64,000 bases of DNA from Tubiluchus corallicola. Its lineage: Eukaryota; Priapulida; Priapulimorpha; Priapulimorphida; Tubiluchidae. Each line of letters begins with the position of its first letter. The first letter of the stretch is position 1. Of this stretch, positions 48,307-60,040 are shown in pieces. The stretch covers positions 642,835 through 706,834 of the forward strand of contig JAQGDQ010000078.1 in the NCBI GenBank assembly GCA_030141605.1, given 5' to 3'. Under the pieces are notes generated by a model. It searched no databases. It was given only the letters and a program-made list of their open reading frames with translations, and had not been told where the DNA came from. Made by a program: the position numbers and the translations under genes.

Positions 48307-48494
48307 TTAAATCATAGTTTTTTTTATATTTTTTGTGTATAGTTGTAAATATGTTTGATTTTATTCGTCATTACTGCACAGTAGTTTAGATTGCACTGAC
48401 GCATTTGCCTTCAGCAGTGTAAGTTTTTATTAACTAACACTGATTGATTATCTCTATAAAGTTTTTATCAGTGATTATCAATGTTTTTAATGGC

Positions 48495-48529
48495 AAATAA
48501 AGATTATTATATATATATATATATATAAT
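48495..48529 (+). repeat. retrotransposon 3' tail with (TA)n
   Basis: AATAAAG is followed by a TA dinucleotide run that abuts the CCCTAA array. It is taken as the 3' end of the non-LTR copy. Confidence 0.65.
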
Positions 48530-48594
48530 CCCTAACCCTAACTCTAACCCTAGCCAAAATTGTGACTTTTTGCTGTGACTTTATTACCGGTCAC

Positions 48595-49933
48595 TACACA
48601 ATTCTGGTATTAAAACCGTGAAAAGATACGCCAAGTTAAAGTGTCCTTTCAGTGTTCAGGCTTTACTTTTTCAGCATTCTCGAATATGGGAGCTGAAAAA
48701 ACTCTATGGAAACAAATGCAATCTTTGACATTCGTGTTTGAGATTTGACGCTGTTGAGTTGCAGGCGCTGCTCACTTGCTCAGTCAGGATGCTGAGTACC
48801 AACTATTACAAGTCGAATATGTCGAATACAAGAAAAGTCGAATATGCATGGTTCTTCACGTAGTGCTTCAGTTTCTAACATGATAAAAACACATTTCTAA
48901 CATGTTTTCTTAAATTGACTTTCTTGAACTTCAATATTATTAATAACAGTTTCCCATGAAATGTTACTGTTCAGTTCAAATTTCTAGAAAGATGACATTC
49001 CCGCGCAATCGCTTATCTAGTAACTGTGCTAATCTACAACCAAAGAAATTAACTGAAATGAAGAACTGTCCACTCTCGCCAGCCTCGGTTATTTTTCTCC
49101 TGTGCTACAGGTTTCAGCGCGTTATTATCTAGAAATGCATTTTTTGGTAAGCATACAACGAACTATCTTTAACAACTTTTACTGCTTAACCGTCACCGTA
49201 TCTACATTATTTTACCACTATACTACTCTCAGTGAATGTAACACTCAGCCTTATGTGTTTCGTTACGTCAACTTAATTTATCTAAGCGGCAATGTAGTAA
49301 GTTTGTATCAAAGAATCGCTCATATGCCATTACCTGGGGGAAATAAAATCTTCCAAGGATTTTAGTGTATAACAAAGTCAGTACTAGTGCGTGCAAAACT
49401 AAATCTTCTTTACTACATTTTGATGATTGCTAGTTCGGACTAAGTCCAAAAAACCCAAGAGATTCCGAGGGAACGCCATGGGGAAGGGGTATTGGAACTA
49501 GATCTAGTTGAACAATTACAGACTATATTCAAATGTTCTTCTCCATATATTGATGAGAGTAAGACATATTATTTCGTATACAGTATGTATTTTTACATAA
49601 ATTTATTTATTATCGGATGATGCATATAAACAATATGTATTTCATAAAATAAAACACAAGTGTGGAGTACAAACGTCTACATTATCTGATTTAAAATCGT
49701 TTTAAGCAATAAAAACCCGTGCTACGTTTCGTCTGCATTTATTTATAGAATTTTAAACCTAGCACTTTTATGCTCAAAATGATTTAAATCATTTTAAAAC
49801 ATCATACAAAATCGTAAATATACATTGAAATTTTCAGCATAGATGACACGCTTAAATACGTTCAGATTGGCTTTGGTCATCTGTGAATTGGCCCAAAAGG
49901 CCACAAACCTCAAATGGTCTGCACGATTGCATG
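48595..49933. other. no recognised feature within NDUFV2 intron
   Basis: Mostly AT-rich. An acgaaacgtagcacggg motif in inverse orientation at about 49721-49737 resembles the core of the two foldbacks but has no partner arm. Confidence 0.45.
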
Positions 49934-50308
49934 CAGGGCCAGATTATAACCCTTTGGAGCCTTAGGCTAATGATATTACGGGGCTCTCAGGCGGACTCAT
50001 TCTCTAGCTTGCCCGCACCCGTCTTGGACATTTTTTACTCCTGATATATTTTACTGACATTTACATAGCTTGAATAAACTTATTCCAAATTCTTTAAATA
50101 AATTAGAACAGCTATCTTTTATTTATTAATAAAAGCATTCTTATGTACCACTATATACTATTTATTGCAAACCAAATTAGCACATATTTCAACACAACCG
50201 TAGTGAAAAAACAGATTTCCAAACAAGTGTTACCAAAGCTTGAGGCCTCCTCAAGCTTGATGGACTCTAGACTACAGCCATACTAGCCTATAGGATAATC
50301 CGGCCCTG
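49934..50308. mobile_element. hAT-like MITE, copy A
   Basis: The ends are CAGGGCCAGATTATAACC at the left and ggataatccggccctg at the right, an inverted pair of about 14 bp with mismatches. The interior from about 50170 to 50245 is the reverse complement of the stretch at about 62545-62620, including tttcaacacaaccgtagtga. No 8-bp target duplication is evident. Confidence 0.75.
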
Positions 50309-52920
50309 AAGTCTGAATATGCATAATGATCTTATGTGATCAGGCCCATCTATCAACTGAATGATAGATTTCTCTGCATACTAACGACAGCAAGCAATAT
50401 AATGATGATCACACATACAATGCAAAATTATTAATCGCGATTAATGACAAGCTAACGGTTACAAGCTTAATTACAACAATCGCTTCATCAATGCCATTCA
50501 TTTCATTAATCGCATACGTCTTGCAACAGAGTAATTTAGGACGCAGCACAAATTAAGCCTGATTACAGTAACTGTTCAGCTAAGGCGAAGTAATAGGGAC
50601 TTGCATAAAACATGTATAAGTATAACGTCAAACTCGTCTATATAGGGGGTGTGAACTTATTTCAATGCTCATCAATTGCAGATCATTGCCAGGACTGGCT
50701 CTACAGCATGTATTACGCGTACATTTATTTGCTTAGTAATACTGTCTTATCTTCATATCTTTTTTTTTCACTGACACTGAACGAAAATTTGTTATTGTGA
50801 ACTTTTTTAACCTTTGTATAATGTTGCTGTTTTCTCAAAAGGAGACAATTTTTGGACTATGAAATGTTTCAATTCTGCTATCCCTGTCAAAGCTTGTAAA
50901 TATTAATTTTATGGTCAATAAGCTATTATTACTACTATCAACCGCAAATCAGACAGTAAAAACGGCACTGAAGCCACCAGTTCAGGCAAACCGTTTTGTG
51001 CAGCAATAAAACTGCCGCCTCCGCATCGTCCAGACGAAATTGTCCATGAAAATTAATTTGTTGGTATGAGGTTTTCGCAAATCGTTACTGAATTGCATCT
51101 CGCGGTGCAAATGCTGAACGGCAAGGCGCACCAATCATGAAATTGCGCCTAATCGTTCAGTAAGCCGATAATTTCAGAGACCCAAGTAATCGACCAAAAA
51201 GATGTAGCAGACATATTTATATTTGGCCTCTTTGCAGCCAATGGCGGGCTCAGCAGCCGCACAAGCTCTAAAATCATCAACACCAATTCCATACAAGGTT
51301 TACATTTAGCTAACAGTAAAATCGTTAAATGAGGCACTTCGCTTTACACTTCAACAGGACAGATCAAGAACCTAGTTAAAGGAAAACCGGATGATTGTGT
51401 AAACACGAGTTCAGAATAAGGAATGCTCTAAAATAGTGAAAACTGCAATACTTTATTTTAAATTAAAGCTCAGATTAAATAATAATTACCTCGGATACTC
51501 AAATTTCGTTAAACTTTCAAAGCTACGCGCGGCTCAGTGAATCTACTAAGATTGGCAGCGGCGCCTTTTTGTCCCGTGCGCGTGGCCAACAAATAGAAGG
51601 CGGTACCGTGACAACTATGATTATTAACTGCTGTGTTAGTTTCATGACGTAGACCCCATTTTTCGTGACATCATGCGCTTAAACAGTAATGTAACGCCTA
51701 TGCAAATGTGCTTGACGCGCAAGAGAAGCCTACCATTGCAAAAACTGTGGTTAGTTTCTGACGTAAGCAATATGCTGTGTTCGGTTATCGTTAATTAACT
51801 TTCTGAGCTAAGAATTCAAATATAAGGAACAATTGTTAACTTTTATAGGCAAGAAAATGTATATTTTGGACAGTAAATTAAAATGAGATTGAGTCTAAAC
51901 AATCGTCCGGTCTTCCTTTAACTGTAGAGGTCCTGGATAGATGAATCCCATGGATGAAAAAATCGAATTGAGAACGAAACATCGTGCACACATGCAAGAA
52001 CAGGATAAAACTTGAAAAACTGAGGAAGCACACAAATTCCTCAGTAAAGCTATTTCAGCAATTAATTTGGTCACCTATCCAATTGCAAAGTAAACTACAA
52101 CAGAACATCATTATTCATTTAGATACAAAAATTTCGTTCCCTAATTCCGGTGTGTTAAAGGAGAAGTCAAGTCTCTCGAAGTAGTACTTATTTTAATATT
52201 TGAGAAAAATGTTAGAAAGTTCAGCAACAAAATTGCGATGAGTCTTGTGTAATTAGGTAATTAGTAATATCAATTTAAAATCGCGATCATTTAACATTTG
52301 GGTGCCTTCATTTTGAACGAAAAATGACATCATATCCGGTTAACTATACAATATAAATACTTATCACGCCAGGTGCTTGAGTGAACTTCCTTTGCAACTG
52401 CTATTGTCAACTGCAAACAACCCAAAGTGTTAAACGAGAAATTATTAATACTATTTTTACTTTTTAACGAATTTCGTTGCCCTTATGTATTGAAAAACAG
52501 TTACCGACTGATGACAATTCCAACTGGGCTAGTTAACCCTGACAAAGTAACAGAATAACTATTTTAACAAGCTAAAACTCAACTCTGTATGCTAAGTAAG
52601 CCGCCCCGTACCTACTATATGCTCGCAGCCTCACAGAATTCCATGCTTATCAGTAATTAGATTACCTAAAGTACTTACGACTTTTGAGGTATATGTATAC
52701 TTTTGTAGATTAAAGCTACGTAAGCCCTTTAACGATGGTGTTAATTGTCCCGGTGACTAATTTTTACGTAAACATACTTAAACAAAAACATTTAGTCAGC
52801 TAGAATAGCCAAATTTCTGAGTGAGCTGCAGAAGTTTTGTATTTACGCGTGCCTTTGTGCTAGTGAACGTTTTCTGTCAATGCAGCTCATTCCTAATGCC
52901 ATTTTAAAAAAGTTTATAGA
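50309..52920. other. no recognised gene within NDUFV2 intron
   Basis: I see no exon, RNA or clear repeat. Short ORFs here lack splice support or recognisable similarity. Confidence 0.45.
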
Positions 52921-52939
52921 GCGGAAGGGGGGGGGCAGT

Positions 52940-53480
52940 AAAAAAGACGGAAGCAGGACGAAAGTCATTATTATTGGAAGAGGATGCTAAATTGTTCAGA
53001 AAAGTAACTGAGCCAAGACATCCACTTCGTAATCGGCTGCCACCAAAAAGAAAAACGGAAAGTATTAGATGCAGAAAATGTTTGTTTTCTAGACCCAAAT
53101 TAAAGGCAAAAAAGGTCAACTAATGCTTTTATAAATAGAAGTATTTTTATTGAAGGTTACTATTAATATTTTATCTTTTACTGTTCTTTTTTGGTTTTAT
53201 TTTCATTTTAAATTTATTTAATACAAAAATTTTACTCTGTTTTATATACATTTTAATACCTAAGGATTTGTCTTAATTAAAGTTTTTATATGATGTATTG
53301 TAAGTTTATTAGCAGCTGTATTTTAAATTGAAATGTAAATTAGCTTGTTTAAATATAATTCTCAGTTTATACTAATAACTTCTTAATTGTAAAGTACTTG
53401 TGCAAATGGAAACTTTTTTTATAAAAATAAAAGACCTTTACTTGCTTGCCTACTTACTTTGATTACTTACTATATAAAAG
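52940..53480 (+). pseudogene. non-LTR retrotransposon 3' end with ACTT-type tail
   Basis: A frame near 52975-53120 encodes P-R-H-P-L-R-N-R-L-P-P-K-R, matching the HPL..LLPP.R end motif of many RT C-termini, and stops at TAA. It is followed by an AT-rich 3' region, AATAAAAGACC and a tail of ACTTGCTTGCCTACTTACTT type. A diverged co-linear copy of the AT-rich 3' region lies at about 11815-12060, also ending in TACTTACG/TACTTAC. Confidence 0.6.
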
Positions 53481-54129
53481 ACCTTTACTTGCTTACTTGT
53501 TTGCTAGCTTGCAACTTACTTACTTAATTACTCATGGTTGCACATCAACCACACAGTTATGAAACTGTCAAACTGGCAAGTGATTTAGTCAGTGTTGGAA
53601 TTAATCCAGGGTAGTTTGCATTTGAGTAACAACTTGTTGTTTTACATTACATCAACATTTTCACTGTTTCACAATTTCTCAGTTTCTGCTTTACGAGCAA
53701 AATTTACTGCAGTAGAGGAGTATAAAACATGGATCATAATGCCATATATATTATAACTGTATTTGTTAAACTAGCCAATTTATTTTTGATGGATTATTAG
53801 AATAAAACCCGTAATGAATGAAGTAGGAAAATTGTGCAAGTTTACAAAATTTCAAAATGTGGGTAATTTTTCAGATGATAAATTGAGACAATTATAACAT
53901 TGAGCAACTAAATGTTGACATTAAAAATGTAACAGGTAAGTTCTGTTACAAAAGAGATTGGACATAGCACGTGTCTTGCACAGTGAGTCCATGTTAATAC
54001 GCATAATAAATGAAATAAGCATTAAACAATATTCACATTCTTGTCACATTAAATGCTGTCAATTTTACTAATTTTACAGGAATTAATCTCACGTATACAA
54101 GTAGTTACGTAACAATAAACAAAACTTGA

Positions 54130-54433
54130 AATAAAAATAACAGCCAGCACCCACTTAAGCAAAGGCATGGCTTTTATTCAGATACAACATCTGCAACGTT
54201 TCGACTCAGCTAAGGTTCAGGGAACAATCCACCTAAACAAAAATACAGTAACATGACTTTAAGTTTAAAAATTTAGTATTTGTCTTGTTTGCTTGTCACA
54301 ATGTTAATTTTTGTATTTTTTTGTACTGTATATTTATATTTACGTGGACCTCAACCATGTCAAATCATTGCAGATGTTGTGTCTGAATAAATGCCAAGTC
54401 TTGCTTAAGTAGGTGCTGGCTGTTACTTTTATT
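54130..54433. repeat. foldback element, 304 bp, arms ~68 bp
   Basis: The left arm aataaaaataacagccagca through cacttaagcaa to atacaacatctgcaa is mirrored by the right arm, which runs ttgcagatgttgtgtctgaa through ttgcttaagt to gctggctgttacttttatt. The arms differ at a few positions. A GTTTCGACT motif just inside the left arm is shared with the foldback at 44926. Confidence 0.9.
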
Positions 54434-57400
54434 ATAAGAATTCATTTTCCCCATCACCACAAAGTTTAAACAACACTTGTAGACACAGAGTCTTTACTAT
54501 AAGGTTGACTAAACATTTCCCAGTTAATTGCTTTTGTATTAACTTCTGTTCCAGGATTTTTGCTTTCTTTACAAAGACAAGTGCTGCAAATTTAATAAGA
54601 ATATCAATAGACACTACCAAAGTCGTATAAAACTACCCACTAATAATCAATAATGCCGAACATCACACATAGTAGCTTATTTGCGCAAAAACTAATGCAT
54701 GTCGCAACAAAAAGATGAATCGTTTTACACGTTGAGCACTCAAAACTGGCCAAATGACTGAGAAAATAAAAAAATACTGCACACGCATACACACGCGCAC
54801 GCACGCACGCACACACACACACACACACACGTATATGTAATACCCATTTACATAGTACATAACGTATCGCTTCAGCTAACAATATTTACACTGAGCTCGA
54901 GCTCCACTTACGACAATTTAATTCACAAAAGTAATCAGGAAAATGATATACTTTGTACCAAACAGCACGCGTCATGACAGCTTAATGGACGATGCCACAT
55001 TATCCGTTATACACCACTTTGCCTATGCTTTGTATTTCCTAATGTAACGTCCCCTGCTGAAGCATTATCGCCATAGAGTTTTGGTAAAACTTGGTGGTGA
55101 ATGTCGCCAATGGCAGAGTAAGTTTTCAGAAAATACTTAATTAATTAAACATTCATGTCATAAAAAAGTGTTGTAATGCAGATTTATATTGGTTTGCTGG
55201 TTTAAGAAACACTATGTCATGTGTTAAAAAAGAATTTATGTTCTCCCATGTACTATTTATTATTTATTACTCTTATTCTTTATTTATTATACTGTTCGAT
55301 AATAACATAAGAAACTTTTTTTAAACATTTATAATGTTCAGACATAATGCCATAAATATAATATAGATTCTACATTGATGATATCTGAGCCGAAGCTTGT
55401 ACGATCACACATATTTAAAGTGGAATGCAAACTAACTGAGGATCAAATTTCCAATGTACCTCGGGCCGTGCTACTTGAAATACAATAGAAGCAAGAGATT
55501 TCTCTTTTGTAACATGACTGAATTAAAAGAAATTTTAACATTTATTTAGGGGGCTAATAATTGTCATCTCTGTCTCTTTATTGTTTTGTTTTGTTTTTTC
55601 ATTGTATAATGTTGTCTGTAATGTATTGCAAATATTAATAACACTGTTTAGTGTAATTTAGTTTGTGTGAAACTTATTTTGAAACCAACTTCTCAAAATG
55701 CACTATCAAAATTAGTCTGTGTTAGACTAATTTTTCACACAGACTAATTTCATAGAATTTTTTCACTCCAATATGAAGAGTTTATTTCCAATGAAATTCA
55801 AGTGACAGTAACAATGTTTTGCTTTTTAATCGGAATCTTTTTCAGCAGGCTCAGCCATCTGCATGCAGCACCAGGCCCAGTACGTATCATTGCCTTCCTT
55901 CGTCTTGTCAAGCATTTACTGATTGTAAAGAGTCGGCTGCCAGATTGCATAAACCTTTGTTTCAACACTGCACTAATTAGATGCCGGAAAAAGACACAAA
56001 AAGTACACTTTAAAATTAGTCTGTGTGAGTGTTTTTCCGCACAGACTAACTACACCAGACAGATTTGTAAATGGTACTAATGTACTGTGTAACTGTAATG
56101 TATTAATGTAGATTTTCATGTATGAATAAATAATAAATAATAGTAAAGGTATGCTGTAGGGAGAAGATAAAATTTATGAAACTAAATTTTGAATCCAAAA
56201 ATCACTGGCTCAAATCCAAGCACAGAAACGACTTTTTCACATTATCTTCCTTTCGGTCAAATTCGGTTTAAAAAATTAACGAATTCCATATTAACCCATA
56301 ATCTTCAAATTAAGATACAGATAATTAACGAGCTAGATGTTATTTGAAAAATACTGCCATTATGGCACGTTTTCTTTTTGGAAGCAAACTACATTTGCCA
56401 AAAATGCTTCTAAAAAACTGTTTGCTTCTTCAAGCGATGCTCACATTAAATCTTTACTCCTTTTAATTGAATACATTTGTGCACACTAACAACATCATCG
56501 TTATATTTCCCCAGTCATAAATAAAATGCTGTGATATACTAGAACTTATCCTGTTGACTAAAATTCATCATCCAGTTTTACAAATCTCCGTCTCAAGAGG
56601 AATCAAAGTTAACCAAACTAACTGACAGCGTTATTTTGTTAAAGTTTTCCGGATGCTTGTATTTCGACAGTAATAACAGATGGATAATTGTCTCATGCAT
56701 ATATGAGATTTTAAGCTTTGACAGTCCATTGTGAGATCGACGATTGTTATTAAATAGAAGTGGAAAGAATCAGATTAAAATGTAATTGAAACTAGATTGA
56801 AATCAGGCAAGCGTACATGTAACAAGAGAAGCTGATGCACTCCTAAGGTGCAGTTGAGTCAACTTAAATTTCTTAACATGAACTGAGATACTGTACATTT
56901 TGTTAGGCTAAATCAGTAGTTATCAGACAGCCACACAAAGAAATTAAGTCAGAAAATGAAATTTTTTACATATCATTAAAATTCATAATTTTCAGACTAC
57001 AACAACTTTAATGTATTATCTTAAGCCAGGGTTTCATGGAGCTGTGACTTTTTTGTGACGAAAGAAAATTTTCTAAACTCAGCTAAAAATTGCCGCAACT
57101 GAACTTGTCGCAAATCATTCCTGCGAGGCTCTAAGTTCACGACAATTTTATACAATTTTCATGGAATGAAGTGCGGGACATCAGGTTCTCCAAAATGTGG
57201 CCAAAATGTGGAAAGATAGTTGCAAAGTAGTTGCAGCATTCTCAAAATCGTCTCAAAGTATTCTCCAAGTTTTTGCAAATTCTGAAATTGTTGAAGAACA
57301 TCACAAATAATTGCCAACACAGTTGCACAGGTTTGGTGCATGTGCAGACAAGTTTATGACATTAAGGCACAACTTGATGAAGCTTTGTGGAAGTGGTGAG

Positions 57401-57735
57401 TTTTGCGACTCTGTCGACAAACTTTAAACATTTCAAAATAATTTGGCGAAGCCAGCGACATCTTGGCAATAACAGAAAACACCTGCAAATGTTTTACGAC
57501 AATGTAGGGAACTTTTTGGAGCATTTTTGGTGAGTGTTGGACTTGGAATTTTTGGACAGTTGCAGAAGACAGGAATCCAGTGAACACTAGCTCTGCACAC
57601 TGGATTAATGCTTTTAAAGCACATATGTGAAGTAGATTTGAATTAGAAGTGGATTTATTGACACGATGGTGCACCAAAGAATCAAGAGCTAGATCAAAAT
57701 TGTTAAACTCTAATTATACTTTCAGCTGATGTCTT
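54434..57735. other. NDUFV2 intron, mostly unassigned
   Basis: It contains an AC/GC dinucleotide tract at about 54790-54832 and two imperfect palindromes of ATTAGTCTGTGT..ACACAGACTAAT at about 55711-55752 and 56010-56052. The region 57025-57680 starts cagggtttcatggagctgtg and may be a non-autonomous DNA element, but I found no matching second end. Confidence 0.5.
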
Positions 57736-57825
57736 AGACAGAAGTGTACGTAAAGTCAAAACAGCACAGTCGTTAATTTTAGACAGAAGTGTACGTAAAG
57801 TCAAAACAGCACAGTCGTTAATTTT
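57736..57825 (+). repeat. exact 45-bp tandem duplication
   Basis: agacagaagtgtacgtaaag and the following 25 bases occur twice, at 57736-57780 and 57781-57825, with no difference. This implies a recent duplication 93 bp beyond the NDUFV2 exon donor. Confidence 0.95.
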
Positions 57826-57917
57826 TATATAATACAAAAACGTAGTTCTTATGTAGCACTAAATAATCGGCCTGTCACTTTCTTGCTAATTCATTGTCAT
57901 TTTTTCAGTTTACTTAC

Positions 57918-57994
57918 CTAGGTCCTGGCTTTGGCTTTTTCCCAGCTTTCAACTCACCCAATATGTCTTCTACGTCTTTAACAGCTAGATCCTC
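57918..57994 (-). CDS. NDUFV2: NDUFV2 penultimate coding exon
   Basis: On the minus strand, acceptor ttcgtag precedes GAG at 57994 and donor gtaagt follows 57918. It has 25 codons plus 2 bases, E-D-L-A-V-K-D-V-E-D-I-L-G-E-L, then K-A-G-K-K-P-K-P-G-P, and AG joins G of the last exon to give Arg. LKAGK.PKPGPR is diagnostic for NDUFV2. At 77 bp it is invisible as an ORF. Confidence 0.94.
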
Positions 57995-58526
57995 CTACGA
58001 ATAAAAGCAGTACTAATTTCATGTATCATGATTTTTATCTAGCAAGTTTGAATGCAGTGGTGAGAAAATAAAGCAATAGTTCCCATATTGATGAAGAAGA
58101 ACGCTAAATATCTGTAATTAAAACTTAATTTTTCAGTAAATTCAATAAACAATATCACCATTTTGATAGAATGTGAAATATAAGCTAATGTTGGCTACAT
58201 GTACTATACAGAATCTAGCCGTAAAAGTAGCATAAGCAGTTTTAAAAATGTTATCCAGGTCTCTTAAAATAAATAGAATTATACAACTTTTATTAGTCTT
58301 TATTGTAAATCAGAAATAAATAAATCTCAATTTCTTATTCTACATTAATGTAAAAATAATAAGAACAAAAAAATTAGTTTCTTAATAAAAAATTCATCAG
58401 TAGATTTTACTAATAACCAAGTAATTTCAGCAGCATTAGAATTACAAATAATATTAATATAGTATTATTATTATTATTATCTCTGCAAATAGAGGAACTC
58501 TATATTGTACATAGTTTTTATAAAAT

Positions 58527-58527
58527 A

Positions 58528-58562
<35 letters not shown>

Positions 58563-58628
58563 CAACAACAACAACAACAACAATAATAATAATAAAAATA
58601 ATAACAATAAGAATGACAACAACAACAA
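58527..58628 (+). repeat. AAT/AAC compound microsatellite
   Basis: (AAT)n is followed by (AAC)n and then mixed AAT/AAC units. The Val/Ile-rich minus-strand ORF is an artefact. Confidence 0.95.
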
Positions 58629-58944
58629 TTGCTATACTATAATTAGCAGAGTAAATGATACCAAGGTTTACCTTTAATATTAGGCTGTCAAACATAGTAA
58701 TTAGTTTAGCATATAAAGCCTACATAATTATTTTGTAGAAAGCTAGAGCAGGTGCACAACTGTCGTTTATCACTTGCGCACTTAAAAGTGCTGTAATTTT
58801 AGGGATGACAGACAACTAAGAGCTGTAAACTGCTTGTCAGAAAAGCAATAAAGATGCTGTGTTGGCAATGCTGATATGAGGCAAATGTGTCGGGAATCTT
58901 ACCATTGGTTTTACATCACAAGCAGTTCCCCCTGTTGCTGGCTA

Positions 58945-59326
58945 GAGCTGTATTGCCTTATAGGCTAGTACAGATTGCAGCCTAGGGCACCTCATGTTTG
59001 GGGGGGGGGCATACTTTGCAGTGCTGACTTTAAAAAAGGAGGTCAGTAAGTCTGAAAATTCAATTTTAAAGCGACTCCCCATTTGAGATAAAGGATCTCT
59101 GTTTGAGGCCTTTCATTTAAGAAAAAGGGCCCTTGTTTGAGGCCCTTTATTTGAGACAAAGGCCCTTCTTTGAAGACCTTTATTTCAAATATTAAAGCCC
59201 CAGCTATGCAAATGTTGCTGGAGTACATCACAAGTAAAAAATATTCGAGACGAGTGTGAAGAAATTAGAGGTGGCCACATAATTTCAATAGCCTAAGGGC
59301 CCCCAAAATTCATAATCCAAGACTGG
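58945..59326. mobile_element. hAT-like MITE, diverged copy C with internal tandem units
   Basis: The left side tattgccttataggctagta resembles the inverted right end of the copy at 49934 (ggattatcctataggctagt). The right side has agcctaagggcccccaaaat, then tcataatccaagactgg. The interior at about 59083-59200 has three to four degenerate units of about 34 bp (tttgaggccctttatttgag). Confidence 0.5.
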
Positions 59327-59898
59327 TAGCAACACACCACAGTCATCAAATTTGTGCAATCAATAGTAAAAACTAGAACCCTTCAGATAGAATTTTGCTT
59401 TTTTAATGCAAAATATAAATGGCAGATTACAAGTTTCATTGAATTTAACATAAGAAAAATCGCAAATAAACAAATAACAGGTAAAAAGGTGATTTTTTGA
59501 ACATTCCTTTGCTAATAACTCTATAAGGCCATTCATTTCCCTGTGATGCTGATCTGCCGTTCATGTAATATAAAACTTTGCCTTTGTAAGACAAACAACA
59601 TGTGCTAAATTCCACATATTTGGATTCCACTGTGACTAAACACGTATCTGTAATAGCTAGCTGTCAATAGCTAGCTTATTTCCATCACTTCAGCCAGGTT
59701 CTTATATCGTCTTGATTGCCAAATCTTGAAGCACTTTTCGAAAAACTTATTTCGACAATTAAGTGATGTTTCAATAGGACAAATTGTTTGAGCAGATGAT
59801 CTCAATAACTGCACATTACTGTTTTCTAATGATATGCAGATGCTTTCAAAAGTTATAATAATGACTCTCACAAGACCAAAGTTGAAGAGGCGATGATC

Positions 59899-60040
59899 AG
59901 AATGAGTGAGAGAGATGGAAAGAGAAAGGAGGCGTAAGAGAAAGAGAGAAAAAAGAATGAGTGAGAGATATAGAAACAGGGAAAAGAGAGAAGGAGAAAG
60001 GGAGGCAGGGACGAAAGAGAGGGACAGAGAAAGAGCAAAA
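59899..60040 (+). repeat. purine-rich (GA-type) low-complexity tract
   Basis: This is an imperfect GAGA/GAAA/GGGA mixture of about 140 bp. It is too degenerate to be called a clean microsatellite. Confidence 0.85.

Larger units (their letters stand above)
46360..48594. mobile_element. GTCAC/CCCTAA element, copy T3, split by a retrotransposon
   Basis: The left part (46360 to about 46458) starts GGTAATAAAGTCACAGGTAA and holds about seven degenerate 14-bp units of the form ggtaaaaaagtcac. The right part (48530-48594) is a CCCTAA array, then tagccaaaattgtgactttt, then tgctgtgactttattacc, the inverse of the left end. The intervening 46471-48529 is a truncated non-LTR element. I see no clear target-site duplication around the outer ends. 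Confidence 0.75.
40760..57917 (-). other. NDUFV2 last intron, 17.2 kb
   Basis: It is bounded by minus-strand donor gtaagt at 57917 and acceptor tttcag at 40760. It is filled with repeats: the GTCAC/CCCTAA element family with a nested retrotransposon, two foldbacks, a hAT-like MITE, a non-LTR fragment and microsatellites. I see no other exon on either strand. Confidence 0.85.
40666..57994 (-). other. NDUFV2: NDUFV2 gene, 3' part (two last coding exons)
   Basis: The two exons encode the C-terminus of the 24 kDa [2Fe-2S] subunit of mitochondrial NADH:ubiquinone oxidoreductase (complex I), which sits in the matrix-facing NADH-oxidising module beside NDUFV1. Joined, they give E-D-L-A-V-K-D-V-E-D-I-L, L-K-A-G-K-K-P-K-P-G-P-R and S-S-R-F-S-C-E-P, ending near G-P-G-F. 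This parallels the animal NDUFV2 C-terminus. The four cluster-binding cysteines and the mitochondrial targeting peptide would be in upstream exons, which I could not find before 64000. The intron between the two exons is 17.2 kb. Confidence 0.93.

Noticed and set aside
57025-57680. Region starting cagggtttcatggagctgtg, possible DNA transposon, with minus-strand ORFs of 60-107 codons
   Set aside because: No inverted second end or target duplication was found, and the ORFs resemble no protein I know.
59671-59871. Minus-strand ORF of 66 codons considered as an upstream NDUFV2 exon
   Set aside because: It lacks any NDUFV2 motif, and its boundaries do not fit splice sites in the required phase.
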